Assembly: GCA_022844135.1 (NCBI GenBank)
Contig: JALHMG010000001.1
Span: 157,021 to 221,020, forward strand
From: Lysobacterales bacterium
GTDB lineage: Bacteria > Pseudomonadota > Gammaproteobacteria > Xanthomonadales > SZUA-5
DNA length: 64,000 nt
Direction of reading: 5' to 3'
Part shown: piece by piece, positions 52,851 through 61,641 of the stretch
Numbering within the stretch: position 1 is the stretch's first letter
Layout of the letters: each line of letters begins with the position of its first letter
Program-made: the position numbers and the translations under genes
The notes under the pieces: model-generated
Seen by the model: the letters and a program-made list of their open reading frames with translations, nothing else
Database searches by the model: none
Told to the model about the DNA's origin: nothing

Positions 52851-53114
52851 TCATCCAGCCACGTAGCCCTCTGGCGGCGCCGATCCGGGGCCGAAGAAAT
52901 ACTTCTCGACTTCAACCGCAAGAAACTGGCGGGCTTTGGGATCGAGCGGGGACAATCGGTTTTCGTTGATCAGCATGGTTTGATGCGCCAGCCACTCGCT
53001 CCAGGCTTTGCGCGAGACCGAGGTCAGGATGCGTTGGCCCAGCTCGCCTGGGAGCGGGGCGCGGGCGAGGGGTTCTTGGCCGGCGCCATAGCGGATGCAG
53101 ATGAAGTCGCTCAT
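52851..53114 (-). CDS. yggX: Fe(II)-trafficking/oxidative-damage protection protein YggX, 87 aa
   Basis: [20 protein letters not shown] then [17 protein letters not shown], and a final EGYVAG, match YggX, a small protein implicated in moving Fe(II) and protecting [Fe-S] enzymes from oxidation. The N-terminus is less conserved ([20 protein letters not shown]). No mutY is adjacent, although mutY-yggX is the usual order in gammaproteobacteria. Confidence 0.85.
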   Translation of the reverse strand: MSDFICIRYGAGQEPLARAPLPGELGQRILTSVSRKAWSEWLAHQTMLINENRLSPLDPKARQFLAVEVEKYFFGPGSAPPEGYVAG

Positions 53115-53189
53115 GGTGTGTCTCGAGTGGAAGGTTTGCAGGAACCGAATTGTGCTGATGCCACGTTGGTCGTTTATCGCTTCCTGACA

Positions 53190-53250
53190 CGCGGACCCAT
53201 GGTCCGCACGCTCGCGCAGCGAGTCGCTGCGTGCGGACCATGGGTCCGCG
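53190..53250. repeat. Large palindrome built from two inverted GTAC-repeat hairpins
   Basis: A perfect 22-bp arm CGCGGACCCATGGTCCGCAC plus GC at 53190-53211 has its inverse copy at 53229-53250. Each arm is itself nearly palindromic. The loop is 17 bp. The right edge runs into ACCAAAAAGCAACGC, which is the tail of the repeat unit reversed. Confidence 0.85.
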
Positions 53251-53346
53251 TACCAAAAAGCAACGCTTGAGTCCCAGCCACGATCCCGCTGCTGCGGGGA
53301 CTATCGGCGTTTTCGAAACTCAGTCATCCGAAGGAGGTTTCAACTA

Positions 53347-53577
53347 GTGTGGTGTCCCAAAAATAACTGGAATTATGTCCGCGTCTTTCGACCCGAATGC
53401 TACGTTGCTCGTCGTCGCCATAGCGCTGCTATGACGCCCGGCCCGGCGGCACAGCCGCCGGGCGTTCAAGTCGGCTCGCGGCATGCCGCGAAAGCAGCCG
53501 ACTTTCACCCTTCTCGCGCCTTGCCTCGGGCCGAAATCCATCGGACATTTCTTCCAGTTATTTTTGGGACACCACAC
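53347..53577. mobile_element. Tc1/IS630-like MITE, 231 bp
   Basis: Perfect 26-bp inverted ends starting GTGTGGTGTCCCAAAAATAA at 53347-53372 and 53552-53577, flanked by CTAG on both sides, consistent with TA target duplication at CTAG. The interior has GC-rich palindromes and no transposase. The TAG stop of rapA is formed at the right-hand target site. The two 77-codon frames over it arise from symmetry and are not genes. Confidence 0.85.
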
Positions 53578-56483
53578 TAGCCCGCGCTCAACCGCAGGAA
53601 ATCGGCGCTGACTGACAGTCGTATCGCATCCAGGCGCACGCGCGCATCGGGGATGGCGCTGCGCAATGCCGACAGTTGTTGCGCCAGGGCATCGATCTCG
53701 CTGTCGCGGATGCCGGGATTGACGCGTTTGAGCGCGCGCAGGCGTTCGAACTCGGCGCCGAGTTCGTGTTCCACGCGCTCGCTCGCGGCGGCGATCAAAC
53801 GTTTGGCGCGCGCCGTGGCAAATTCCTCCGCGGCCTTTTTCATCGGCGGGACAAGCGCCGTCAGGATCGGGCGAAAACGTGCCAGATCGACGGGCTTGTC
53901 ATCGCTGCGCGAAATCACCTGCGGCAATGCCGAGTAGTCGCGCTCGCTGAGCTTGGAATCGACCGTCACGGTGATCGGCGTGGGCGGCAGATAGCGCTCG
54001 ACATCGAGCTTTCGATCGGCCACGCATTCGAGCAGGAACACCGCTGTGATCCATGCCGAGCGCGCCGGCAACGTGGGATCGACCAGGAAGGCGGCATTGC
54101 CGGTTTCGCCGCTGATCAACAGTTCCAGGGCACCGGCGACCATGGGTTGGTCGAGACGCAGCAACGGCAAGTCTTCGCGCGAGAGCGCGATGTCGCGATC
54201 GAAGGTGCCGGTGATCGGCCCGTCGGCCGGCCATGGGAAATCTTCGCTCGACAGATATTCGGGATCGAGGCGGTGCGTGCGCTGGCCGACATCGTCGGTT
54301 TCGATTCCGAACTGCTCCAGCAGCTTGAGCACAAAGTCGTCGCTGGTTCGATCGGCGTCGGTACTCGCAAGCGCCGCGCGCAGCGCTGCGCCGCGATCGC
54401 CAAATCGCGTTGCCAGTTCCAGCAGGCGATCGCGCCCTGACGAAATGGCCTGACTCAGCTTCTCGTGGGCTGCGCGGGTTGCTTCGATCAGCGCCTCCAA
54501 TTGCCCCTGGGTCGAATCGCCATCCGCATGCGCGCCAGCCAGTTCGATCAACTGCGGGCCGAAGCGCTTGTACAGCTCGCGCCCGTCGGCAGGGCTGGTG
54601 CGCAGCGCATCGAGTGCTTCCAGATACCAGCGTGCGAGCACTTGTTGTGCGCTGCCAGGCAACACGGCGTGATGAATCGAGACCTCGGAGGTTTGTCCGA
54701 TACGATCCAGGCGCCCGATGCGCTGCTCCAGCAAGTCCGGATCGGCCGGCAGATCCCACAGCACCAGATGATGCGCGAACTGGAAGTTGCGACCTTCCGA
54801 GCCGATTTCCGAGGCGAGCAGGACGCGCGCACCGTCCTCTTGGCTGAAATACGCGGCGTTGCGATCGCGCTGCGCGAGCGTCAAGCCTTCATGGAAACGC
54901 GCCACGCGTGCGCTGCTTTTCAGTCGCAGCGCGGCTTCGAGCAGCTCGACTTTGGCGCGCGTGCGGCAAATCAGCAGGATCTTCGCCGGCGCCAGTTTAT
55001 CGATCAGCGTAACCAGCCACATCAAGCGCGGATCGCGCGTCAGCGCCAGCACCGCAGGATGCACAGTGTCCGCGGCCTCCTCGGTCGCGGCCGACAAGCT
55101 CGACAGCGGAGCGGGGGCAGGCCGCAAGCCGACATCGCTCTCGAACTCCTGGCGCAGCTCGGCGAGGTATTTGTCCTGATCCTCGTGCGGCAGGTGCAGC
55201 GTCTCGATCAGCGGCACGCGTTTGGGAAAGCCGCCCACGCTGACGCGGCGATTGCGATACATCACGCGGCCAGTTCCATGGCGATCGATGAGCGCGGCCA
55301 GCAATCGCTGGCGTGCCGCCGCATCCGGCTCAGGCACAATCAGCGGCGCCAGATCGGGCTCATCGCCCAGCGTCTTGCGCAAGGCCGTGGCGGTTTTGGC
55401 GGGAATCGTCGGCGCATCGAGCAAGGCTTCGGCCAGATCGGAAATCCGCGAATAACTTTGGGCTTCGTGCTCGAAGCTGGAAAGATCGTTATAGCGCGCC
55501 GGATCGAGCAGGCGCAGCCGCGCGAAGTGGCCGCTGCGACCCAATTGTTCGGGCGTGGCAGTCAGCAGCACCACGCTCGGCGCCTTGAACGCCAGTTGCT
55601 CGACCAGCGCGTACTCGGCGCTGATCTCGTCCGGCGACCACGCCAAATGGTGCGCTTCATCGACAATCAGCAAATCCCAACCCACATCGATCAATTGCTG
55701 CGCGCGTTTTGGGCTCTTGGTGAGAAAACCCAGATCGGTGAGCACCAGCTGATCGTCGTCGAAGGGATTGCGTTCGCTCCCTTGACCGATGGAATCGGCG
55801 CGCTCGGCGTCGTAGATCGCGAACTTCAGGTTGAAACGACGCAACAGTTCAACAAACCATTGGTAGACCAGGGCTTCGGGCACCAGTACCAGCGCGCGCT
55901 GCGCGCGACCCGTGGCGACCATGCGCGCCAGGATCAGGCCGGCCTCGATGGTTTTTCCCAAGCCGACTTCATCGGCGAGCAGCACACGCGGCTGCGGTTG
56001 CGCCAGCGCCGCTTCAACAACCGCCAGCTGATGCTGCAATAAAGAAATGCGCGCACCGGCGATACCAAAGGCGGCGCTGGCCCGTGCCGCCGCGCGGCGC
56101 GCCAGCGCTTCGCTGCGCAGCGCAAAACGCGCGTTGGTATCGACTCGGCCCGCGGTCAGGCGCTCATCGGCGGCGCTCGCCGCCTGCACGTCGTCGAGCT
56201 GCGGTTCGGCGAACCATTGCGCGCCAGCTTGATAGAACATCAGTCCGGCGCGGTCTTCGATCGCATCGACGACGTACAGCGTGCCCTCGACGCTGATCTG
56301 ATCGCCGACGCGAAACTCGGCGCGGGACAGCGGCGCGCTCGTGAGCGCATAACGGCGCAGCATGCCAGCCTTGGTGAACAGCAGCTCCAGCGCGCGGCCA
56401 TCGACTTTCTTGATGGTGCCTAGGCCCAGCTCAGGTTCGGCGGTGGAGTACCAGCGTTGGCCGGCGACGAGTTTGAAGGCCAT
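53577..56483 (-). CDS. rapA: RNA polymerase-associated helicase RapA, 968 aa
   Basis: RapA is a Swi2/Snf2 ATPase that recycles stalled RNA polymerase. The N-terminal RNAP-binding domain starts GQRWYSTAEPELGLGTIKKV. The ATPase core has LLADEVGLGKTIEAGLILAR, VDEAHHL, LLASEIGSEGRNFQFAHHLV and RIGRLDRIGQTSEV. The C-terminal RapA-specific domain ends at SAG. The start is ATG 56483 (MAFKLVAGQRW). The stop codon lies in the target site of the adjoining MITE. Confidence 0.93.
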   Translation of the reverse strand: MAFKLVAGQRWYSTAEPELGLGTIKKVDGRALELLFTKAGMLRRYALTSAPLSRAEFRVGDQISVEGTLYVVDAIEDRAGLMFYQAGAQWFAEPQLDDVQAASAADERLTAGRVDTNARFALRSEALARRAAARASAAFGIAGARISLLQHQLAVVEAALAQPQPRVLLADEVGLGKTIEAGLILARMVATGRAQRALVLVPEALVYQWFVELLRRFNLKFAIYDAERADSIGQGSERNPFDDDQLVLTDLGFLTKSPKRAQQLIDVGWDLLIVDEAHHLAWSPDEISAEYALVEQLAFKAPSVVLLTATPEQLGRSGHFARLRLLDPARYNDLSSFEHEAQSYSRISDLAEALLDAPTIPAKTATALRKTLGDEPDLAPLIVPEPDAAARQRLLAALIDRHGTGRVMYRNRRVSVGGFPKRVPLIETLHLPHEDQDKYLAELRQEFESDVGLRPAPAPLSSLSAATEEAADTVHPAVLALTRDPRLMWLVTLIDKLAPAKILLICRTRAKVELLEAALRLKSSARVARFHEGLTLAQRDRNAAYFSQEDGARVLLASEIGSEGRNFQFAHHLVLWDLPADPDLLEQRIGRLDRIGQTSEVSIHHAVLPGSAQQVLARWYLEALDALRTSPADGRELYKRFGPQLIELAGAHADGDSTQGQLEALIEATRAAHEKLSQAISSGRDRLLELATRFGDRGAALRAALASTDADRTSDDFVLKLLEQFGIETDDVGQRTHRLDPEYLSSEDFPWPADGPITGTFDRDIALSREDLPLLRLDQPMVAGALELLISGETGNAAFLVDPTLPARSAWITAVFLLECVADRKLDVERYLPPTPITVTVDSKLSERDYSALPQVISRSDDKPVDLARFRPILTALVPPMKKAAEEFATARAKRLIAAASERVEHELGAEFERLRALKRVNPGIRDSEIDALAQQLSALRSAIPDARVRLDAIRLSVSADFLRLSAG

Positions 56484-56543
56484 AAGCGGCAATCCATTGA
56501 CAACAGTTGAGTTCGATTATGCGGCGCGCCGTCCGGTCGTGCG

Positions 56544-57188
56544 CTATTTCAGAAACGGCAGCCATTGCTGCACCCACACGGTGGCCTCGGTGCCGAGGAA
56601 GAACAGCGCATAGAAAAACGCGCCGAAGTAGGCGACGCTGGCGACCAGCCAAAAAACCGACATCGGCACCATCAGCCCGTCGCGTTCCAGGATCGCGATC
56701 GCGCCGAACAGGCAACCCAAGGCCGGCACCGTGTTGTTGAACGGCAGAACCGGCACTGGCACCGCGAGCAGCAGCCCCCCGGCGAAGATCAAAGCACCAC
56801 AGATGCGTTCGCCGGTGCGGCCATCCACCCAGCCGACGAAGCGCTCGCGGGTGAGCCTTGCGAGCATGCGGATAACGAATTGGCAAACGCCCAGCAGGCG
56901 CTCCCAGACTTTGCGCGACGGCTTGATCGCATAAATCTTCTGCGGCAGCCAAAGCTTTTGCTGGCCGCGATACAACTGCCAACCGAGCGATGCGAGTACC
57001 AGGCCGCCAGCCGTCGAGACCGGACCCAAGGTCACGGGCGTCAGGAACGGTAGCGACAGCAGAACCGCCGATAGCGCCAGCGCCGACGTGCTCAAGCTCG
57101 CCAAAACGTCACCAAGGCTCAGTTCATCGATTTCGGCGCGCTCGACACAGTCTTCCAGCACGCGGATCAGCGTTTGTCGGTGTTCCAT
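56544..57188 (-). CDS. ExoD-family membrane protein, 214 aa
   Basis: A helical membrane protein with DELSLGDVLASLSTSALALS and LLSLPFLTPVTLGPVSTAGG, the ExoD/exopolysaccharide-synthesis family pattern, and about four hydrophobic stretches. In rhizobia ExoD affects exopolysaccharide; elsewhere its role is unknown. I start at 57188; the upstream frame overlaps the hflK promoter region. Confidence 0.82.
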   Translation of the reverse strand: MEHRQTLIRVLEDCVERAEIDELSLGDVLASLSTSALALSAVLLSLPFLTPVTLGPVSTAGGLVLASLGWQLYRGQQKLWLPQKIYAIKPSRKVWERLLGVCQFVIRMLARLTRERFVGWVDGRTGERICGALIFAGGLLLAVPVPVLPFNNTVPALGCLFGAIAILERDGLMVPMSVFWLVASVAYFGAFFYALFFLGTEATVWVQQWLPFLK

Positions 57189-57356
57189 CGGTCTGCCGGC
57201 TGATGTCGAAGGGCGCGAAGCATAACGAGACTGATGGCAAAAGCGTTCGCGCGGGCAACGGATGGCCTGCGGTCCAGTCAGGTCCAAGTTTTCTCATCAA
57301 TTTCGCGACGGCATGCCATCATCCTCACGCCCATTCCCGTTTTGAGGGTTCTCGCG

Positions 57357-58340
57357 ATGCCTGGATCCGCACCGAATCTCAGTGTCAAAAACCTGACCCC
57401 CGTGCTCGCCATCGTGGCTGTTGGCGTGATTGCCTGGGGGTTCATGTCCAGCTATTACACGGTCCAGCCGGAGGAGCGTGCAGTCGTCAAGCGCTTCGGC
57501 AAGGTGGTTGCGATCAACGATCCTGGATTGCACTTCAAGTTGCCGTTCGGTGTCGACACGGTGCAAAAAGTCGCCACCGAGCGCGTCATGAAGCAGGAGT
57601 TCGGGTTCCGCTCAGCCGACACCGACGGCGAGCGCACCGAGTACTCGACCGAAGACTTTCCCGATGAATCGCTGATGCTGTCGGGCGATCTCAACATCAT
57701 CGACGTCGAGTGGGTGGTGCAATACCGCATTTCCGATCCGATGAAGTTTCTCTATCAGCAGCGAGACGCCGAGCGCACGCTGCGCGATATTTCTGAGTCG
57801 GTGATGCGCCGGGTCGTCGGCAATCGCCTCGGCAGCGAAGTGTTGACCACCGCACGCGTGGCGATTTCGGCGCTGGCGCGCGACGAAATTCAGGAGGCCA
57901 TGCAGAGCTACGACAATGGCATCCACGTCGTGACCGTGGAATTGCAGGACGTGGTTCCGCCCGCAGCGGTACAACCAGCGTTCAACGAGGTCAACGAGGC
58001 GCGCCAGGAGCGCGAGCGGATGATCAACGAGGCCACCAAACAAGCGAACCAGGAAATCCCCAAGGCCAGGGGCGAGGCCAACCGCGTGTTATCTGAAGCA
58101 CAAGGCTATGCCGCAGAGCGCATCAACTACGCCAAAGGCGAAACCGCGCGCTTCAACGCCATTCTCGCCGAGTACCGAGTTGCGCCAGAGGTCACACGCA
58201 CGCGCATGTATCTGGAAACCCTGTTCCAGGTGCTGCCGAATGTTGGCGCCGTGTATGTGGTGAAGGATGGCACCAGTACACCGCTGCCAGTGATGGATTT
58301 GCGTCGCCCACGCCCGGCTGCACAGGAGGCCGCACAATGA
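57357..58340 (+). CDS. hflK: FtsH protease modulator HflK, 327 aa
   Basis: A single N-terminal transmembrane helix then the SPFH domain (YYTVQPEERAVVKRFGKVVA, DEWVVQYRIS-type strand) and the coiled-coil C-terminus with ERERMINEATKQANQEIPKA. It forms with HflC a membrane cage around FtsH. The usual Gly-rich cytoplasmic N-terminal extension is lacking, so the protein is shorter than E. coli HflK. I start at 57357 (MPGSAPN). The stop overlaps hflC by four bases. Confidence 0.92.
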   Translation: MPGSAPNLSVKNLTPVLAIVAVGVIAWGFMSSYYTVQPEERAVVKRFGKVVAINDPGLHFKLPFGVDTVQKVATERVMKQEFGFRSADTDGERTEYSTEDFPDESLMLSGDLNIIDVEWVVQYRISDPMKFLYQQRDAERTLRDISESVMRRVVGNRLGSEVLTTARVAISALARDEIQEAMQSYDNGIHVVTVELQDVVPPAAVQPAFNEVNEARQERERMINEATKQANQEIPKARGEANRVLSEAQGYAAERINYAKGETARFNAILAEYRVAPEVTRTRMYLETLFQVLPNVGAVYVVKDGTSTPLPVMDLRRPRPAAQEAAQ

Positions 58341-59278
58341 ATCGCCTGATCGCCATTATCGTCATCGCTTTCATCGCGTTCGTGTTGCTCAAGCCGGCAA
58401 CCTTCGTCATCGATCAATCCGAACAGGGCATCAAGGTGCAGTTCGGCGAGCCGGTCGGCGAGGTCATCAGCGAGCCTGGACTGCATTTCAAGCTGCCCTT
58501 CGTTCAGGACGTGCGTCGTTTCGATAAGCGCATCCTGCCGTGGGATGGCGATGTCAGTCAGGTGCCAACCTTGGGCCGCGAGTTCATCCTGGTCGACGCC
58601 ACCGCGCGCTGGCGCATCTCCGATCCGTTGAAGTTCATGCAGTCGGTGCGCGATGAGCAGGGCGCACGCACGCGTCTGGATGACATCATCGATTCGGTGG
58701 TGCGCGACATCATCTCCGGCACGGATTTGGAAGAGATCGTGCGCTCGGCCGATTGGGAAGTCGATGCCAAGGCGGTCGCAGAAGAAGGCGTGCCTGTGGG
58801 CGATGTCGATCTGGACAAGCCCAAGAAGGGCCGCGAGAAACTCGAGCAGGAGATCCGCCTCGCGGCCGCTAAGCAAACGCCAGAACTCGGCATCGAGTTG
58901 GTGGATGTGCGCCTCAAGCGCATCAACTACATCGACAGCGTCCGCGCGCAGGTGGAGAACCGCATGATCAGCGAACGCCAGTCGATCGCTGAGCGCTTCC
59001 GATCGGAAGGCCAGGGACGTAGCCAGGAAATCCTGGGTGAGATGCAGCGCGAGCTGCGCGAGATCCGCTCGAACGCAGAGCGCCAGGCTGCCGAAATCCG
59101 CGGCAAAGCCGATGCCGAAGCCACGCAGATTTACGGCGAGGCTTTCGGTGCCGATCCGGAGTTCTACGCGTTCATGCGCACGCTCGAAAGCTACGGCGCG
59201 ATGGGCGAAAACACGACATTGATGCTGGATGCCGATTCGGAGTTTTACCGGTATTTGGAGTCGACTCGTCCACGGTAA
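58337..59278 (+). CDS. hflC: FtsH protease modulator HflC, 313 aa
   Basis: SPFH protein with one N-terminal helix, VIDQSEQGIKVQFGEPVGEV, WRISDPLKFMQ, VDVRLKRINYIDSVRAQVEN and RSEGQGRSQEILGEMQRELR, and the EAFGADPEFYAFMRTLESY segment typical of HflC. It partners HflK. Coupled to hflK by the ATGA overlap. In E. coli the operon continues from hfq-hflX; those genes are not here. Confidence 0.93.
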   Translation: MNRLIAIIVIAFIAFVLLKPATFVIDQSEQGIKVQFGEPVGEVISEPGLHFKLPFVQDVRRFDKRILPWDGDVSQVPTLGREFILVDATARWRISDPLKFMQSVRDEQGARTRLDDIIDSVVRDIISGTDLEEIVRSADWEVDAKAVAEEGVPVGDVDLDKPKKGREKLEQEIRLAAAKQTPELGIELVDVRLKRINYIDSVRAQVENRMISERQSIAERFRSEGQGRSQEILGEMQRELREIRSNAERQAAEIRGKADAEATQIYGEAFGADPEFYAFMRTLESYGAMGENTTLMLDADSEFYRYLESTRPR

Positions 59279-59360
59279 AGCTGCCGGTCGTTCGCCTCCC
59301 AACTGGCACTGAAGCGCGAATCTCTGGTTCTCGCTTTGGGCCGCATCAAGGATTCGTTGG

Positions 59361-60563
59361 ATGATTCGCTATTCGGATGCTGAGCTGGAGAGGATGCTAG
59401 GGGATCTCGAATCGGATCGTGTCGAGCGCAAACAGTCGTTCAAGGGCGACGCGCCAACCACGGTTCGCGAGGCGGTGTGTGCGTTCGCCAATGACCTTGC
59501 GGGTCATGATTCGGCCGGCGTTGTGTTTATTGGGGCGAAGGACGATGGCGAGGTTGTCGACGACTTCGTTGTTTCCGACGAGTTGCTTGTCCAGTTGGCG
59601 GATATCAAGTCAGACGGAAACATTACTCCGCCACCGACCATGTTGGTAGAGAAGCGGCGTTTGTTTGATTGCGATCTTGCGGTGATCACGGTCATGCCCA
59701 GCGATTCGCCACCAGTGCGCCTCAAGGGACGGATTCATGTGCGCTGGGGGCCTAGGCGCGGGATCGCCAGCGCTCAAGACGAGCGCATTCTGAACGAGCG
59801 GCGTCGATTTGGTGATCGACCCTACGATGTTCGACCTCTCCGAGGGGCGACACTCGATGATCTGGACCGCTTGCGATTTGAACAAGAGTACTTGCCATCA
59901 GTGGTCGCCCGAGATGTGATAGCGGCAAACGACCGAAGCTACGAGCAGAAGCTGGCAGCAACTAAATTGATCGCAAGCGTTTCCGATCAAACTCCAACCG
60001 TACTAGGCATTCTCGTGATCGGACGAAGCCCAGTGGATTGGTTGCCCGGCGCATACACTCAGTTCCTTCGTGTGGGTGGGACCGACTTGACCGCATCGGT
60101 TCTAGATGAAGACTTGATCTACGGCACAGTCGCGGACCAAATTAGGAAACTCGAAGAAAAGCTGCACGCGCATAATCAGGTAGCTGTGCGATTCGCCGAT
60201 CGTGAACAGGAATTGCGCGAGGAAACTTATCCGATGGAAGCGTTGCGGCAATTGGTCCGCAATGCGCAAATGCACCGTAGCTTCGAGGCGACGCACGCAC
60301 CAGTTCGCGTGTATTGGTTCGACGATCGCATAGAGATACACAATCCCGGCGGCCCGTTCGGTAGCGTCACTTTGGGAAACTTTGGTCAGCTCGGCATCGC
60401 CGACTATCGCAATCCTAACTTGGCGGAATCGATGCGAGCGCTGGGCTATGTGCAGCGATTCGGCGCTGGCATCGCCATCGCGCGCCGGGCACTGGGAGGG
60501 CGACTAAGATTCGAAGTGCAGCCTGGATTTGTTGCGGCCATTGTCGCGAAAGGAAGCACATGA
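59361..60563 (+). CDS. AlbA_2 (Schlafen-like) ATP-binding protein, 400 aa
   Basis: The N-terminal domain (DRVERKQSFKGDAPTTVREA then VCAFANDLAGHDSAGVVFIG, and GRIHVRWGPRRGIASAQDER) is the AlbA_2/Schlafen nucleic-acid-binding module. The C-terminal part (EALRQLVRNAQMHRSFE, FDDRIEIHNPGGPFG, RFGAGIAIARRALGG) is the GHKL-type ATPase that follows it in many bacterial regulators. Such proteins appear as transcription or defence factors. It overlaps the next gene by four bases. Confidence 0.85.
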   Translation: MIRYSDAELERMLGDLESDRVERKQSFKGDAPTTVREAVCAFANDLAGHDSAGVVFIGAKDDGEVVDDFVVSDELLVQLADIKSDGNITPPPTMLVEKRRLFDCDLAVITVMPSDSPPVRLKGRIHVRWGPRRGIASAQDERILNERRRFGDRPYDVRPLRGATLDDLDRLRFEQEYLPSVVARDVIAANDRSYEQKLAATKLIASVSDQTPTVLGILVIGRSPVDWLPGAYTQFLRVGGTDLTASVLDEDLIYGTVADQIRKLEEKLHAHNQVAVRFADREQELREETYPMEALRQLVRNAQMHRSFEATHAPVRVYWFDDRIEIHNPGGPFGSVTLGNFGQLGIADYRNPNLAESMRALGYVQRFGAGIAIARRALGGRLRFEVQPGFVAAIVAKGST

Positions 60564-61531
60564 TCAGTATCGCGTTCTTCAATAACAAGGGTGGTGTGGG
60601 CAAGACCTCGCTTGTGTATCACACAGCTTGGATGTTCGCCGAATTGGGGCACCGTGTGCTGGCAGTAGACCTCGATCCTCAGTCCAATCTGAGCATCATG
60701 GCGCTCGACGAGGAGCGACTTGAAGAGCTTTGGCCAGACAACGACAATCCGGACACGCTCCACGGAGCGTTGGCACCGCTCGTCGGCGGAACGGGCGATG
60801 TTCGACCGGCTCACATTGAATCGCTCGCCGGCCCGCTCGGCATGCTGGTTGGCGATCTTGCGCTTTCCCGTATCGAAGACGACCTGTCCACCGAATGGCC
60901 GAGATGCCTTGAAGGTCGCGAACGAGCATTTCGGGTGACTACCGCATTCTGGCGCGTCATCCGCGAGGCTGCCGATCGGCATCAAGCAAGTCTGGTTCTG
61001 ATCGACGTAGGCCCCAATCTGGGCGCTATTAACCGCGCAGCTTTGGTTGCAGCTTCGCATGTGGTCGTCCCCGTCGCGCCTGACCTTTTTTCCCTGCAAG
61101 GGCTGAGGAATTTGGGGCCGACGCTCAGACAATGGCGACAGTCTTGGAGTCAGGCCTTCGTGAAGCGCCCTGCGACTCTGATGGAATTGCCAAAAGGCGA
61201 AATGAACCCAGTAGGGTATGTTCTTGTGCAGCATGCGGAACGGCTTGGACGCCCGACAAAAGCGTATGGAAAATGGGAGCGGCAACTGCCCGAGGTTTAC
61301 TCTGAAAGCGTTGTAGGTCAGTCCGATGCATTCAGCGCTACAAATCAGATCCATCGCATCAAGCACTACCGAAGCCTAATGCCTTTGGCGATGGCAGCGC
61401 GTAAGCCGATGTTTGCTTTGCGGTCGGCCGACGGTGCGATCGGTGCGCACCAGACGAGCGTACAAAAGTGCCACGAAGATTTCACCACATTGAGCCGCGA
61501 AATCGCTCGACGCGTCGGATTGCGCCAATGA
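60560..61531 (+). CDS. ParA/MinD-family ATPase, 323 aa
   Basis: Deviant Walker A FFNNKGGVGKTSLVYHTAWM and VLAVDLDPQSNLS define a ParA-like ATPase. A switch region follows (VLIDVGPNLGAINRAALVAA). No ParB or parS-like repeats are adjacent, so plasmid or chromosome partition is not implied. The ATGA overlap with the AlbA_2 protein suggests they act together. A conflict-defence or cargo-positioning role is possible. Confidence 0.85.
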   Translation: MISIAFFNNKGGVGKTSLVYHTAWMFAELGHRVLAVDLDPQSNLSIMALDEERLEELWPDNDNPDTLHGALAPLVGGTGDVRPAHIESLAGPLGMLVGDLALSRIEDDLSTEWPRCLEGRERAFRVTTAFWRVIREAADRHQASLVLIDVGPNLGAINRAALVAASHVVVPVAPDLFSLQGLRNLGPTLRQWRQSWSQAFVKRPATLMELPKGEMNPVGYVLVQHAERLGRPTKAYGKWERQLPEVYSESVVGQSDAFSATNQIHRIKHYRSLMPLAMAARKPMFALRSADGAIGAHQTSVQKCHEDFTTLSREIARRVGLRQ

Positions 61532-61641
61532 TCGCCGCTCGGGAGAGTTAAGCGGCGGCTCGCTCTGTGCCGAATTTCTGCTCGCAACTTGTCATCCCGT
61601 GGCAGACTTTGTCTTCCAAAGGCCGGTAGAGGACGAGCGCA

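Noticed and set aside
53344-53580. Two 77-aa ORFs over the Tc1-like MITE
   Set aside because: Both arise from the inverted ends and are mirror images of each other.
60560-61531. Plasmid or prophage partition locus
   Set aside because: No ParB, no parS-like repeats, no replication genes or phage genes nearby.
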